Origin: Peptoniphilaceae bacterium
GTDB lineage: Bacteria; Bacillota; Clostridia; Tissierellales; Peptoniphilaceae
Length of the DNA: 61,050 nt
Assembly (NCBI GenBank): GCA_028723425.1
Contig: JAQYEZ010000013.1
Coordinates: 1-61,050 of the forward strand
Direction: 5' to 3'
The notes under the pieces are model-generated. The model did no database searches. It was not told the origin of the DNA and worked only from the letters and a program-made list of their open reading frames with translations. Both the position numbers and the translations under genes were made by a program. Below, piece by piece: positions 8,359-16,735 of the stretch (positions within the stretch are counted from its first letter, which is position 1; the number at the start of each line of letters is the position of its first letter).

Positions 8359-8871
8359 ATGAAAAATAAGCAGTTGGTCGAAATCTACTCATCAAGTGAA
8401 GATTCATTTACAGTAGGTTCAATAATTTTTGAGGATAAAAAAAGGATCCTTATAAATTCGATCGATGACCAAGGAAAAAACGACGGTTACCTCTTATTTA
8501 AGAAAAATATAATAGAAAAAATAGAAAGAGGTACAGACTATTTAGAAAAAATTGAAAAATACAGATCTTTTTGGGGCAAAACCAAAATTGGTACAAGTGA
8601 TAATCCGATTTTTAACCAAAAACCTGACTTTTATGACCTTATAAAATATGCCTACAAATACAAAAAAGTTCTAACCATAGCCACATCCTTTGATTACTAT
8701 GACTACACTACAGGCTTTGTTGGTTATTATGATGAAAATATAGTTAGCATAAAGGCAATTGATCAAAATTCAGGGCAAATTTATGAAGACTTTGAAATAG
8801 ACTTAGAAGATATAATTCTTTTAGAAATAGAAAATGTGGACAATTTATTGTTAGAATATGTGAATAAATAA
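8359..8871 (+). CDS. Hypothetical protein with two SH3/Sm-like barrels
   Basis: 170 residues with a good RBS (AAAGGAG) 8 bp before the ATG. I do not recognise a named family. Two halves follow the same pattern of short beta strands: FTVGSIIFEDKKRILINSIDDQG with GYLLFKKNIIEKIE (about 15-55), and FVGYYDENIVSIKAIDQNSGQIYEDFEIDLEDIILLEI (about 115-158). Such 'G-I/V-hydrophobic strand, S/A-IDxxG' patterns occur in small SH3-like barrels. No signal peptide or membrane segment, so it is cytosolic. It stands alone between two terminators. Structure call is inference; function unknown. Confidence 0.6.
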   Translation: MKNKQLVEIYSSSEDSFTVGSIIFEDKKRILINSIDDQGKNDGYLLFKKNIIEKIERGTDYLEKIEKYRSFWGKTKIGTSDNPIFNQKPDFYDLIKYAYKYKKVLTIATSFDYYDYTTGFVGYYDENIVSIKAIDQNSGQIYEDFEIDLEDIILLEIENVDNLLLEYVNK

Positions 8872-8874
8872 ATA

Positions 8875-8914
8875 AAATCGAGGCTATTAAAAATTCTTGT
8901 AAGCCTCGATTTTT
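8875..8914. terminator. Bidirectional terminator
   Basis: A 12-bp stem (AAAATCGAGGCT/AGCCTCGATTTT) with a 15-nt loop. T-runs on both strands allow it to end the hypothetical gene on the left and serve the converging ABC genes on the right. Confidence 0.85.
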
Positions 8915-9027
8915 AATTGGAAAATTTTTCTATCCTAACAAATCTACAAACAAAAATTTGAATCTAGAATTTCGATTTGCCTATTATAGCATATACCTTA
9001 TACTTATTTCTAGCTTATAATAATTTA

Positions 9028-9805
9028 TTAATAATTGTTAAAAGATCCATAAAGTCTAACCTTATCTAGTAAATATCTAAAAATAATTACACCAAAAATA
9101 ATCCATAGTATATTTGCAAAAAGATAATCTCCAATTAGAAAACTTTCTATATTTTCTCCTAAATACATTTGTCTTAATTTTTATACCAGCATTAAAAGGA
9201 ATAATATTAAATAATCTACTTCTAACTGCAGTCACATCTGACAAAAAAATTAATGCTGATTGCAAAATAAAAATTAAACTACCCACTTCTTTTTCCTTCA
9301 AGGCTATGCCACCCATAAATAATCCCATACCATACATTCCAATTAATGCAGGAATTGCTACAAGATAAGATATAAGTATATAAATTATATCTTTAAAATC
9401 ACCTTTCATAGATAAAACAAATATTATGAAAATAATAAAGAAACTCAAGAAACTAATTATTAAATATGTAATCATCTCAATAAACAATAACAATTCTGCT
9501 GAATATTTACTTTGCATTTTTAACTCTAAAGTTCCAGAAATAGATTGCCCCCTAATATTAGCTGAACTCCAACCTAAGGCAGTTGTTGATATTTGCCAAA
9601 AAATAAATCCTATTAATACTATCATTTTTCCAGAATTAATATTGATACCATATGATCTTGAAAATGCACTATCAAGACCTGTTATAAATACAGAAAATAG
9701 TACCATAGCAAATATTAATATATCTGTTAAAAAACTAACTTTGTAGCTAGTTATTTTTTTTATATCTAAAATTAATTCTGTTTTAATTAAATTTATAAAA
9801 TCCAT
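9028..9805 (-). pseudogene. ABC-2 type permease with a C-terminal frameshift
   Basis: An integral membrane protein with about six helices (for example FLTDILIFAMVLFSVFITG, LLLFIEMITYLIISFLSFF), of the ABC-2 export permease type. The reading frame runs normally to IIPFNAGIKI and then yields a basic, unlikely tail ending at 9077. In the next frame the expected ending appears: RQMYLGENIESFLIGDYLFA, then a last hydrophobic helix WIIFGVIIFRYLL, stopping at 9028-9030. Removing one base near 9174-9177 restores a continuous protein of about 258 residues. Either the gene is recently inactivated or this is a sequencing error. The ATPase partner lies 8 bp upstream. Confidence 0.8.
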
Positions 9806-9813
9806 ATCATCTC

Positions 9814-10530
9814 CTAAATCAATGAGTTAACTTCTAAAAATTTTTGTTTTATCTCTTCAATATTCATCCTAGAAGAATATTGATATGTATTTTTCCCCTT
9901 AGAGATAAATGTATAGTTATCAGCAAGATCACTTATAAAATCTAAATCATGAGTTGATATAATAAACTTGGTGTTTGTTTCTTCAGAAATTTTTCCTATG
10001 ATTTTTTGTAATTTTATTTTAGAATCTATATCAAGTCCTTCAGAAGGCTCATCTAAGATAATTATTTTGCTATCTGAACACAAACAACAGAGTAAAGAAG
10101 CTTTTTTCACCTCCCCAGTAGATAAATCACCAACATTTCTATTTTTAAATTCTTCCATAGACAAGATATTGCTATATCTATTATATAAATCTATTGTTTT
10201 TTGGGGATTTATACCTTTTAAAGCTCCATAATATCTAACATTGTCATATACAGAATTTCTAAATCTAATTCCTCTATCCCCTGCTTGTAGAAATGAAATA
10301 TTATCCCTTGCCCATATAGGATAGTCCTTTGATGAAAGGTCTTGATTTATATTTCCACTTTTAAAATAATAAATCCCTGAAATAACTTTAAGAATAGTAG
10401 TTTTCCCTGCTCCATTTGGTCCTATCAATGCAAAAACATTATTTTTGTTGAAATCAATTTCCCAACTAAAATTATCAATTGCCAATTTTTTATTATAATA
10501 CCTAGATATATTATTAATTGATATCTTCAT
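9814..10530 (-). CDS. ABC transporter ATPase (export type)
   Basis: 238 residues from the ATG at 10530; GGAG lies just upstream, whereas the in-frame TTG four codons earlier overlaps that RBS. Walker A GPNGAGKTT (about 35-43), signature LSTGEVKKA in the variant form used by efflux ATPases, Walker B IIILDEPSEGLD, and the switch histidine in IISTHDLDF. It pairs with the frameshifted permease downstream. The substrate is unknown; if the permease is truly broken, this ATPase has no partner in the operon. Confidence 0.9.
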   Translation of the reverse strand: MKISINNISRYYNKKLAIDNFSWEIDFNKNNVFALIGPNGAGKTTILKVISGIYYFKSGNINQDLSSKDYPIWARDNISFLQAGDRGIRFRNSVYDNVRYYGALKGINPQKTIDLYNRYSNILSMEEFKNRNVGDLSTGEVKKASLLCCLCSDSKIIILDEPSEGLDIDSKIKLQKIIGKISEETNTKFIISTHDLDFISDLADNYTFISKGKNTYQYSSRMNIEEIKQKFLEVNSLI

Positions 10531-10585
10531 GAACTTCTCCAATTTTATTATTGAATATTTATACGAATAAATATATATTGTTATA

Positions 10586-10614
10586 ATTATATATCATTAA
10601 TCGTATAATATCAA
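10586..10614 (-). promoter_or_regulatory. Promoter of the ABC exporter pair
   Basis: On the minus strand TTGATA (10609-10614), 17-bp spacer, TATAAT (10586-10591), about 56 bp before the ATPase start. Confidence 0.6.
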
Positions 10615-10678
10615 ATTTTTGTGCCTCTACCATATTAAAATTAATATCTCCTCATTTAAATAAAAATGATATAAATAA

Positions 10679-10732
10679 AGTCAAGTCCCTATCTTGTGTA
10701 AATGTTCCTGTTACATAATAAAGGACTTGACT
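10679..10732. repeat. Hairpin with an IS256-like terminal motif
   Basis: Ten-bp perfect inverted repeat AGTCAAGTCC/GGACTTGACT around a 34-nt spacer. The left arm continues CTATCTTGTGTAAA, which resembles the tip of IS256-family insertion sequences as I remember it (AGTCC, then TTGTGTAAA). No transposase is present, so at most it is a solo remnant or miniature element. It has no T-run, so it is not a normal terminator. Apart from this and the exporter promoter, 10531-10866 is AT-rich with nothing else recognised. Confidence 0.4.
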
Positions 10733-10866
10733 AATTATTATCATCGATTTTTAAAAGAAATACTAGATATTTTTTAAATGAGATATAAAGCTGTATCATA
10801 GTATCTCCCTGATTATCTAACATTATTTAACAAAATAATAATTTTTATTTAAGTATACTTGAAAAA

Positions 10867-11445
10867 TTAAAAACCAAAATATTTTTCAACCTTATCTTGT
10901 TGTAATTGATTTTTTAATTCTTCTTTTGCTTCTTTTCCCTTTAGGATTTCTACAAGTTTTAGAGCCTCATAAAGTGCTATAGCAGGACCTCTTCCTGTGA
11001 TTATGTTCCCATCAACTACTACAAGTTGATCATCGACATATGTTTTTACACTTTCCAAATCTTTGTCAAAGCCTGGGAAAGATGTTGCTTCTTTGCCTGC
11101 TAATAATCCTGCTCTTTCCAAAACTATTGGACCTGCGCAAATTGCAGCTACTCTGCCTTTATTTTGATCTATAGCCTTAATTAGATCTATGACTTTTTGG
11201 TCATCCCTTAGATTTGTTGCTCCTGGAATTCCTCCTGGTATATAGGCTAAGCTGTAATCTTTTGGATCAATTTCAGCTATTAGCTTATCTGCCAAAACAG
11301 GTATCTTGTGAGATCCTACTACTTTCTTATCTTCTTTTGTAGAAACTGTATCAACAACAATGCCTGCTCTTCTTAAAAAATCTACTGGTGTCAAGGCTTC
11401 AACTTCTTCAAAGCCGTCTGCCAAAAATACTAAAACTTTTTCCAT
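10867..11445 (-). CDS. DJ-1/PfpI family protein
   Basis: 192 residues covering one DJ-1 domain: KVLVFLADGFEEVEALTPVD at the N-terminus with the conserved glutamate, IPGGIPGATNLRDD, and the nucleophile-elbow cysteine in VAAICAGPIVL (about residue 105), followed by the GRGPAIALYEALKLVE helix. Members of the DJ-1 branch act as glyoxalase/deglycase-like enzymes or redox chaperones in the cytosol; which applies here cannot be told. Monocistronic, divergent from folA. Confidence 0.92.
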   Translation of the reverse strand: MEKVLVFLADGFEEVEALTPVDFLRRAGIVVDTVSTKEDKKVVGSHKIPVLADKLIAEIDPKDYSLAYIPGGIPGATNLRDDQKVIDLIKAIDQNKGRVAAICAGPIVLERAGLLAGKEATSFPGFDKDLESVKTYVDDQLVVVDGNIITGRGPAIALYEALKLVEILKGKEAKEELKNQLQQDKVEKYFGF

Positions 11446-11604
11446 ATTAGCTCCTTTCTCTCAATATTTCTTTTACCCCATTTTTTATATTTGCATCTAT
11501 TTTTCTTAATAAAAGGGTAAAAAATCATGCGAAAAATTGATTAATTTTTTAAAAAGTATACAGTGTTTATTGTAGAAATATATTAGATCAAGGATAGGTA
11601 AAGC

Positions 11605-12093
11605 ATGAAGATAATTTTAGCTGTAGATGATAATTTTGCCATAGGCAAGAATAATAAACTTTTATTCCATATTAAAAAAGATTTAAAGCACTTTAAAAAT
11701 ACCACCCTGAATTCGATTTTAATTATGGGTAGAAAGACCTACGAATCTATGGGAGGGGCTCTTTCTTTTAGGGATAATCTTATTCTTACAAGAAATAAGG
11801 CCTACAAGGCAGATGATGCCAAAGTTTTTACTTCTAAAGATGAGATTTTAGCTTATGTAAATAACAAACCTGATAAAGATGCATTTGTTATAGGTGGAGG
11901 AGAAATTGTTAAAGTTTTTCTTGATTATTGTGATGAGGTAATTTTGACTAAAGTAATGGAAAAAGTTGACCATGCAGATACTTTCCTTCATAATTTTGAC
12001 CTAGACCCTGATTTTGAAATTGTTGAACAATCGTCACTCCAAGAAGAAAATGGGGTGAAATTTAAATATGTTATATATAGGAGGAAAAAATGA
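11605..12093 (+). CDS. folA: Dihydrofolate reductase
   Basis: 162 residues, the normal length for bacterial DHFR. It reduces dihydrofolate to tetrahydrofolate with NADPH. Visible marks: N-terminal ILAVDDNFAIGKNNKLLFHIKKDL with the active-site acidic residue in KKDL, the cofactor-binding IMGRKTYESM, and VIGGGEIV near residue 97. The stop overlaps the start of the glutaredoxin-like gene by 4 bp, so they are co-transcribed. AAGGATAGG upstream of the ATG is a weak RBS. Confidence 0.95.
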   Translation: MKIILAVDDNFAIGKNNKLLFHIKKDLKHFKNTTLNSILIMGRKTYESMGGALSFRDNLILTRNKAYKADDAKVFTSKDEILAYVNNKPDKDAFVIGGGEIVKVFLDYCDEVILTKVMEKVDHADTFLHNFDLDPDFEIVEQSSLQEENGVKFKYVIYRRKK

Positions 12094-12347
12094 AGAAAGA
12101 ATTGTTTATAAGCGATAAGTGCAGCCACTGCCAAAATTTAATGAAAAAAGAGAAAGAAAATCCAAAATATTCCAATGATAAGGATGTAGAGATTATAAAT
12201 ATTACCGAGTCTATGGCAAATTTGATAAGATTTTTAGCCTACAGAGATAAGCTTGATGGCTACAAAAATGCCAAAGAAAATGGAAAAGTTGGTGTCCCTT
12301 CTATGGTAATAGATGAGGAAAAAGTCGAATTTATAGGCGAGTATTAA
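12090..12347 (+). CDS. Glutaredoxin-like thioredoxin-fold protein
   Basis: 85 residues. A dithiol site CSHC at residues 11-14 follows the first strand (KELFISDK), and a cis-proline segment VGVPSMVID lies near residues 67-75, both expected of a glutaredoxin-like fold. It is probably a small cytosolic thiol-disulfide carrier. Coupled translationally to folA by an ATGA overlap with the RBS inside the folA end (AGGAGG). A link with folate metabolism is not established. Confidence 0.8.
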   Translation: MKKELFISDKCSHCQNLMKKEKENPKYSNDKDVEIINITESMANLIRFLAYRDKLDGYKNAKENGKVGVPSMVIDEEKVEFIGEY

Positions 12348-12354
12348 TAATAGT

Positions 12355-12390
12355 CCCCTCTTTAGCTAAAAATAAAGAGGGGATGTTTTT
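12355..12390. terminator. Bidirectional terminator
   Basis: A 10-bp stem CCCCTCTTTA/TAAAGAGGGG with an 8-nt loop and T-rich flanks, placed between converging folA and anti-sigma operons. Confidence 0.85.
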
Positions 12391-13232
12391 TAGATTTTTT
12401 TATTCTTTTTATCTACAACTAAGCTAATAAGAGATAGGCTAAACAAGTAAAGACTTAGCCACAAAAATACTATATAAATCAAATCTCTTTCTAGGTAAAA
12501 GCTATAAAAGTTAAAGCCACATACGCAAATATAGGCAAGCAAATAAGTTATAGGTACAAGGATTATATATTTTATAAATTTCCTAAATTTCTTAAGAAAA
12601 ATCGCAAGGATTATCAAAATCCCACTTATTATGCTGATAAGGATTAGGTAGGAATTTAAGGCAAGTCTTGGTAGAAGTTGAACATTTTCACTTGCATTTC
12701 CATAAATCAAGCTGGCCTTTTTTTCTTGGTTATCATAATAAATTCTTCTATCAGGGTCTTTTTCAAATGATACAACCTGTTTGGATGACTTATTTAGAAT
12801 TTGGTCAAGTAAGCTCGTGTAGGCATCAAGAAAAATCTCCCCTCCATCTTGGTAGGTGTCAACCTTTATTACATCCTTGGTAAAACTTATAAAAATTTCA
12901 TTGTCTGTTTTACTTATCCTGTATAGGTTGCCATCATCTTCATAATGGATTGGCCTTGTCAAAAATGAAAAGCAAATCAACAAGAGGCTCACTACCAAGG
13001 ATGTTACCATAAGGGCATAGGATTTTTTGTCTTTTTTTACTGTTTTTGAAACAAAATCCAAAGTAAGTTTCTTGCTACCTATCTTTAGCTGGTCATTTTT
13101 TATTTGATTTAGTTTTTCTCTTAGGTCATTGGAATTTTTTAAATTTTCTTCTACAAAAGCCTTGGAATCCTCATTCAATAGATCTTCGGCATACAGATTT
13201 AGGAGATCTTCGGCTATTTTTTTATTGTTCAT
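12390..13232 (-). CDS. Putative anti-sigma factor, membrane protein
   Basis: 280 residues. The N-terminal 60 residues follow the pattern of zf-HC2 anti-sigma domains (LLNLYAEDLLNEDSKAFVEENL), but the zinc-binding Cys/His positions are replaced. A single helix (ALMVTSLVVSLLLICFSFL, about 73-91) leads to an extracytoplasmic region of about 100 residues, then three or four more helices at the C-terminus (LILISIISGILIILAIFL and after). The gene starts inside the last codons of the ECF sigma gene (11-bp overlap), which is the main evidence that it binds that sigma factor. Fold and role are inferred from context plus the weak N-terminal pattern. Confidence 0.65.
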   Translation of the reverse strand: MNNKKIAEDLLNLYAEDLLNEDSKAFVEENLKNSNDLREKLNQIKNDQLKIGSKKLTLDFVSKTVKKDKKSYALMVTSLVVSLLLICFSFLTRPIHYEDDGNLYRISKTDNEIFISFTKDVIKVDTYQDGGEIFLDAYTSLLDQILNKSSKQVVSFEKDPDRRIYYDNQEKKASLIYGNASENVQLLPRLALNSYLILISIISGILIILAIFLKKFRKFIKYIILVPITYLLAYICVCGFNFYSFYLERDLIYIVFLWLSLYLFSLSLISLVVDKKNKKI

Positions 13233-13713
13233 ATGATTTCATCCCTTCTTTTAAATTTTCTTTGGCCCTATAAAAACACACGCAAGCCCAATTAGCTGTT
13301 TTATTAAAAATAAGGCCTATTTCCTTAAAAGACATTTCCTGGTAAATTCTTAACTTTACTATGTCTTTATAGGGTTGATCTAGCTTTTCGATTAATCTTT
13401 CTAGAGAAGATTTTTCTTCGTTTTTTATAAAATCTTCCTCAATATTTTCCTTATTTTTAATATTTTCCTCATAGTCTTCCAACAATAGTATCTTCCTATT
13501 TCGCTTTATATAGGTATAATAGGTGTTTTTGCCTATTTGAAGGAGGTAAGTTTTAATTGAAGCTTCATTTTTTATTTTATCCATATTAGCCATAACTTTC
13601 AAAAAAGTTTCGCTTGTAACATCCTCTGCTATTTCCTTATTATTGGACAAGTAGAGAATAAACTTATAAAGGTCCTCAAAGTAAAGGCTATAAATTTTTT
13701 CTATATCAATCAT
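13222..13713 (-). CDS. ECF-type RNA polymerase sigma factor
   Basis: 163 residues. Region 2: YFEDLYKFILYLSNNKEIAEDVTSE followed by TFLKVMANMD. Region 4: LIEKLDQPYKDIVKLRIYQE with a helix-turn-helix SFKEIGLIFNKTANWACVCF. Region 3 is absent, as in all ECF factors. It directs RNA polymerase to stress or envelope promoters and is held by the anti-sigma protein encoded in the overlapping downstream gene. GGAGG precedes the ATG. I could not define its own promoter. Confidence 0.9.
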   Translation of the reverse strand: MIDIEKIYSLYFEDLYKFILYLSNNKEIAEDVTSETFLKVMANMDKIKNEASIKTYLLQIGKNTYYTYIKRNRKILLLEDYEENIKNKENIEEDFIKNEEKSSLERLIEKLDQPYKDIVKLRIYQEMSFKEIGLIFNKTANWACVCFYRAKENLKEGMKSYEQ

Positions 13714-13771
13714 TTCTCCTCCTTTACTTATAAGACTAAATAGGGAATAAAATCTTACAAAATATTATAAA

Positions 13772-13800
13772 AAAGCAAAAGATTAATAAACCCCTTGCTT
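13772..13800 (-). terminator. Terminator of the HD/thioesterase/UbiB operon
   Basis: On the minus strand AAGCAA and TTGCTT flank a 16-nt loop, followed by six T, directly after the HD-domain gene stop. Confidence 0.6.
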
Positions 13801-14388
13801 TTATTTGGCGTAGTTTGCTATTGGATATTTAAGTTTTTTTTCAAAATATTCTTCTAGTTCTTTTAATTTTTCAATTTTTATTTGATAGTAGCCATTATCT
13901 CCATACTTTTCCAAATTTATTCTTGCTCTTTCTTCTATGCCCAAATATTTGTATTTGATAGAACCATCGAGAAGTTGGATTAGCTTGTCATAATCATTGT
14001 ATTCTATTTGGAAAAGATAATCTTCTATAAATTTCTTATCCTTATAGTCAATATTCATTTTTCCTGAGTATGAATCTACTTTTTTAATTATAAAAGAGTG
14101 GGTTAGGGCGATCCTTGCTGGAAAAAAGAAAGTTTCGCTCCTTAAAAGCTCAAAGCCTTTTATAATGTGTCTTGCTCCCTTATCTTTATCATATTTTCCT
14201 ATATCATGTAAACACCCACAAGCATAGGCAATATCTGGATCAAGCCCTATTTCTTCTGCTATATTTTTAGCACTCCTTCCAATAAGGTAGGAATGTTTAA
14301 CCCACTTGCCAAAATTCGGGTTATCTTCTTTCAAAAAATAATTTATCTTATCCCTGTTGGGTATATTGCCAAAATTTTCCTTATACAT
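13801..14388 (-). CDS. HD-domain phosphohydrolase-like protein
   Basis: 195 residues. The HD signature is visible: His in WVKHSYLIGRSAKNIAEE, the His-Asp pair in CLHDIGKYDKDKGARH, then a further His (ALTHSF) and Asp (QLLDGSI). This is the metal-binding set of HD hydrolases, a group that includes nucleotidases and phosphodiesterases; substrate unknown. The first codons overlap the acyl-ACP thioesterase gene by 8 bp, so the two are translated together at the end of a five-gene minus-strand run. Confidence 0.8.
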   Translation of the reverse strand: MYKENFGNIPNRDKINYFLKEDNPNFGKWVKHSYLIGRSAKNIAEEIGLDPDIAYACGCLHDIGKYDKDKGARHIIKGFELLRSETFFFPARIALTHSFIIKKVDSYSGKMNIDYKDKKFIEDYLFQIEYNDYDKLIQLLDGSIKYKYLGIEERARINLEKYGDNGYYQIKIEKLKELEEYFEKKLKYPIANYAK

Positions 14389-15079
14389 CTCTTTTTATTA
14401 TCTTTCCATATGTATACACTTTTCCTTCTTCAGAAACAAGCTTAAATTCGGATGAGTCTTTTTTATTTTTTACAAAACCTTTTACAAAGTCCTTATTTCT
14501 TATTTCATTTTTGTAGATTATTTTAAAATATGCCACATCTTGGTCAGAAATTTGGCTTAAATTTTCTATTAAATCAAGATAAGCTGCATTGTTTACGTGG
14601 AGGTTTAAATCTATATCTGCCCTTCTTATTTGAAGAGTTTCCTCTTTTTCAAAATCATCTTCAAAATCTATCTTTCTTCCATTATAAACAGATTTTTCAT
14701 TGCCATAAGCTTTTTCCAATTCTTCTGGAATCTTTGCAGGTCTTAGTCTTTCTATATCAATTAGCAAGAATACACAATAGGCCTTGACAACAATTTTTCC
14801 ATTTTTTTCTATAATGAAGTTTCTATAGGCGTAAAATTTATTCATCTTTATAGCAAAGGTTGTAATCCTTATTTGATCGAAAATTTTTATAGGCTCTATT
14901 ATTTCCACATCCCATGAATAAACAACCCAAGCATATTTTTTCATCAATTCTTCATCTTCCACTTCCTTGGCTTGGATATTGGCAACATCAAACATATAGC
15001 CCAAAAGATACCTAAGTTTTAGATAAAGTTTGGGGTTTGCCAAAAAAGATGGTAGCTGGTAGGTTCTTGTAGTTTTCAT
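14381..15079 (-). CDS. Acyl-ACP thioesterase
   Basis: 232 residues forming the double hot-dog fold of the FatA/FatB-like bacterial thioesterases, which release fatty acids from acyl carrier protein. First half: YLLGYMFDVANIQAKEVEDEEL and WVVYSWDVEI. Second half begins with the characteristic RRADIDLNLHVNNAAYLD (about residues 156-173), which holds the catalytic Asn/His region. Translationally coupled to the HD gene and 8 bp after the UbiB-like gene, suggesting a shared role in lipid or envelope homeostasis, though this is only inferred from the operon. Confidence 0.88.
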   Translation of the reverse strand: MKTTRTYQLPSFLANPKLYLKLRYLLGYMFDVANIQAKEVEDEELMKKYAWVVYSWDVEIIEPIKIFDQIRITTFAIKMNKFYAYRNFIIEKNGKIVVKAYCVFLLIDIERLRPAKIPEELEKAYGNEKSVYNGRKIDFEDDFEKEETLQIRRADIDLNLHVNNAAYLDLIENLSQISDQDVAYFKIIYKNEIRNKDFVKGFVKNKKDSSEFKLVSEEGKVYTYGKIIKRDV

Positions 15080-15087
15080 TATTACTC

Positions 15088-16725
15088 CTAATTTTTAATT
15101 AGCTTAATTATTAAGATACTTATCAATATTATAAGAAAAACAAAAGTCACAACCATTATACTGTTAATCTTTGAAAAGTTAATAGGATTTAGGGCAAGGA
15201 AAATAATAGTAGCTGCTAATATTAAACATAGGCCCAAAAATACTAGGGCGAGGATTTTTCTATTTTCATTACTTTGTTTTTTTTCTATTTGTTCCTTATC
15301 TTCTTTTACCACTATTTCAAAGTTTCCACTGGAAAGTTGCCTTAAAATTGCAAGAGAATTTTGTGGTAGGTCTTTTATAATAGAAATAGTATCAAAAAGC
15401 CTTGGCAAGCTTCTATCTATAAGATTTTTTGGTCTTATTAGTTTTATCATTAGATTTTTTGCTATAGGATAGGCAAGTTCAGCAAAAGATTGGTTGTCTA
15501 CAAGCCCTGCTATAAGACCTTCTAGGGTAAAGATTGTTTTTCCAAAAAGTGTAAGTTCTGCTGGTATTTGTATATCAAAATCATAAAGTAGGCCAAAAAA
15601 ATCCTCTATAAGATCAGAAATTTTTATTTCATGTAAACTTAGAGTCATATAATAATCCAGGATTTCTTGAGTCCTATTTTCAAATTCTCCAATTTTTGTA
15701 AAATTAGTCTTTATAAGCCCCATGTTTATTACAGCATCTGAAATAAGTTTAACTTGGTTAAAACTTGCTCCTACAAAGATTTTCATTATTTGAAATCTGT
15801 AGTTTTCTGAAAGTGAGCCCACTATACCAAAGTCTAAAAGATATATGATCTTATCCTTGTCAATAAAGATATTTCCATGATGCGGATCTGCATGGAAAAA
15901 TCCATAGGAAAAACATTGGTTAACATAGGAATAGACTAGATTTTCTGATATTTTCTTTTTTTCTTCATTAGGATAATTAATAATTTCTCTGATAGATTTT
16001 CCGTCTATGTATTCCATAGTCAAGACTTTGGATGTAGAAAATTCTTCATAAACCCAAGGCGATTTTACAAACTTGTCAGCTTTTGTTAGGTCATAGAATT
16101 TTTTTAAGTTATTTACTTCATTTTTGAAATTTATTTCCTTATATAAGGACTTTTTAAATTCATCTATAATCTTGATTAGATCAAAAAATTTAATTTGGTG
16201 CTTTTTGTCCCAGTATTTTTTTGCCAAATCGCTCATTATCTTGGTATCGGTTTCTATTATTTCTTCTATGCCATTTCTCAAAACCTTAACACAAACTTCT
16301 TTTATACTGCCATCAACTTTGATTGTGCCGTGGTAAACTTGGGCTATAGATCCACTTGCTAGAGGAGTTTTGTCCAAAGAAACAAAGACTTGGTCCAAAG
16401 GCCTTCCAAATTCTTCGACTATAGTTTTTTGGATTAGGGAAAAATCCAAAACAGCCACATCATCTTGCAGCTTCATTAGCTCTTTTACATAAGCGTCAGA
16501 AAAAATATCCTTACGTGAAGAAAGCAACTGGCCAAATTTTACAAAGACTGGTCCCAAGTTTTCTAGGGCCAGTCTTAGCTTTTTGCCATATTCTATTTGA
16601 TTTTTCTTATCTATGGAAATTTTCCCATATCTAATCTTGTTTGAGATAAGTTGGTTCATAAAATCTATAGAGCCAGATTTTATAAGCTCTTTTACAATCT
16701 CAAGTTTTCTTTTAGAATAGTTCAT
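15088..16725 (-). CDS. ABC1/UbiB-family atypical kinase
   Basis: 545 residues. N-terminal KxGQ motif in FVKFGQLLSSRKDIF, the Ala-rich loop replacing the glycine loop in PLASGSIAQVYHGTI, then CVKVLR, the catalytic-loop FFHADPHHGNIFI and DFG in LLDFGIVG. Two C-terminal helices (ILALVFLGLCLILAATIIFL and the following one) anchor it in the membrane. UbiB proteins support lipid-quinone biosynthesis or membrane lipid traffic. An anaerobe of this kind usually lacks ubiquinone, so a lipid-related ATPase role is more likely. It follows the phasin-like gene by 10 bp. Confidence 0.9.
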   Translation of the reverse strand: MNYSKRKLEIVKELIKSGSIDFMNQLISNKIRYGKISIDKKNQIEYGKKLRLALENLGPVFVKFGQLLSSRKDIFSDAYVKELMKLQDDVAVLDFSLIQKTIVEEFGRPLDQVFVSLDKTPLASGSIAQVYHGTIKVDGSIKEVCVKVLRNGIEEIIETDTKIMSDLAKKYWDKKHQIKFFDLIKIIDEFKKSLYKEINFKNEVNNLKKFYDLTKADKFVKSPWVYEEFSTSKVLTMEYIDGKSIREIINYPNEEKKKISENLVYSYVNQCFSYGFFHADPHHGNIFIDKDKIIYLLDFGIVGSLSENYRFQIMKIFVGASFNQVKLISDAVINMGLIKTNFTKIGEFENRTQEILDYYMTLSLHEIKISDLIEDFFGLLYDFDIQIPAELTLFGKTIFTLEGLIAGLVDNQSFAELAYPIAKNLMIKLIRPKNLIDRSLPRLFDTISIIKDLPQNSLAILRQLSSGNFEIVVKEDKEQIEKKQSNENRKILALVFLGLCLILAATIIFLALNPINFSKINSIMVVTFVFLIILISILIIKLIKN

Positions 16726-16735
16726 CTTAATCTTC

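Noticed and set aside
10679..10732. Intrinsic terminator for the DJ-1 gene
   Set aside because: It lies 135 bp from the stop, has a 34-nt loop and no T-run.
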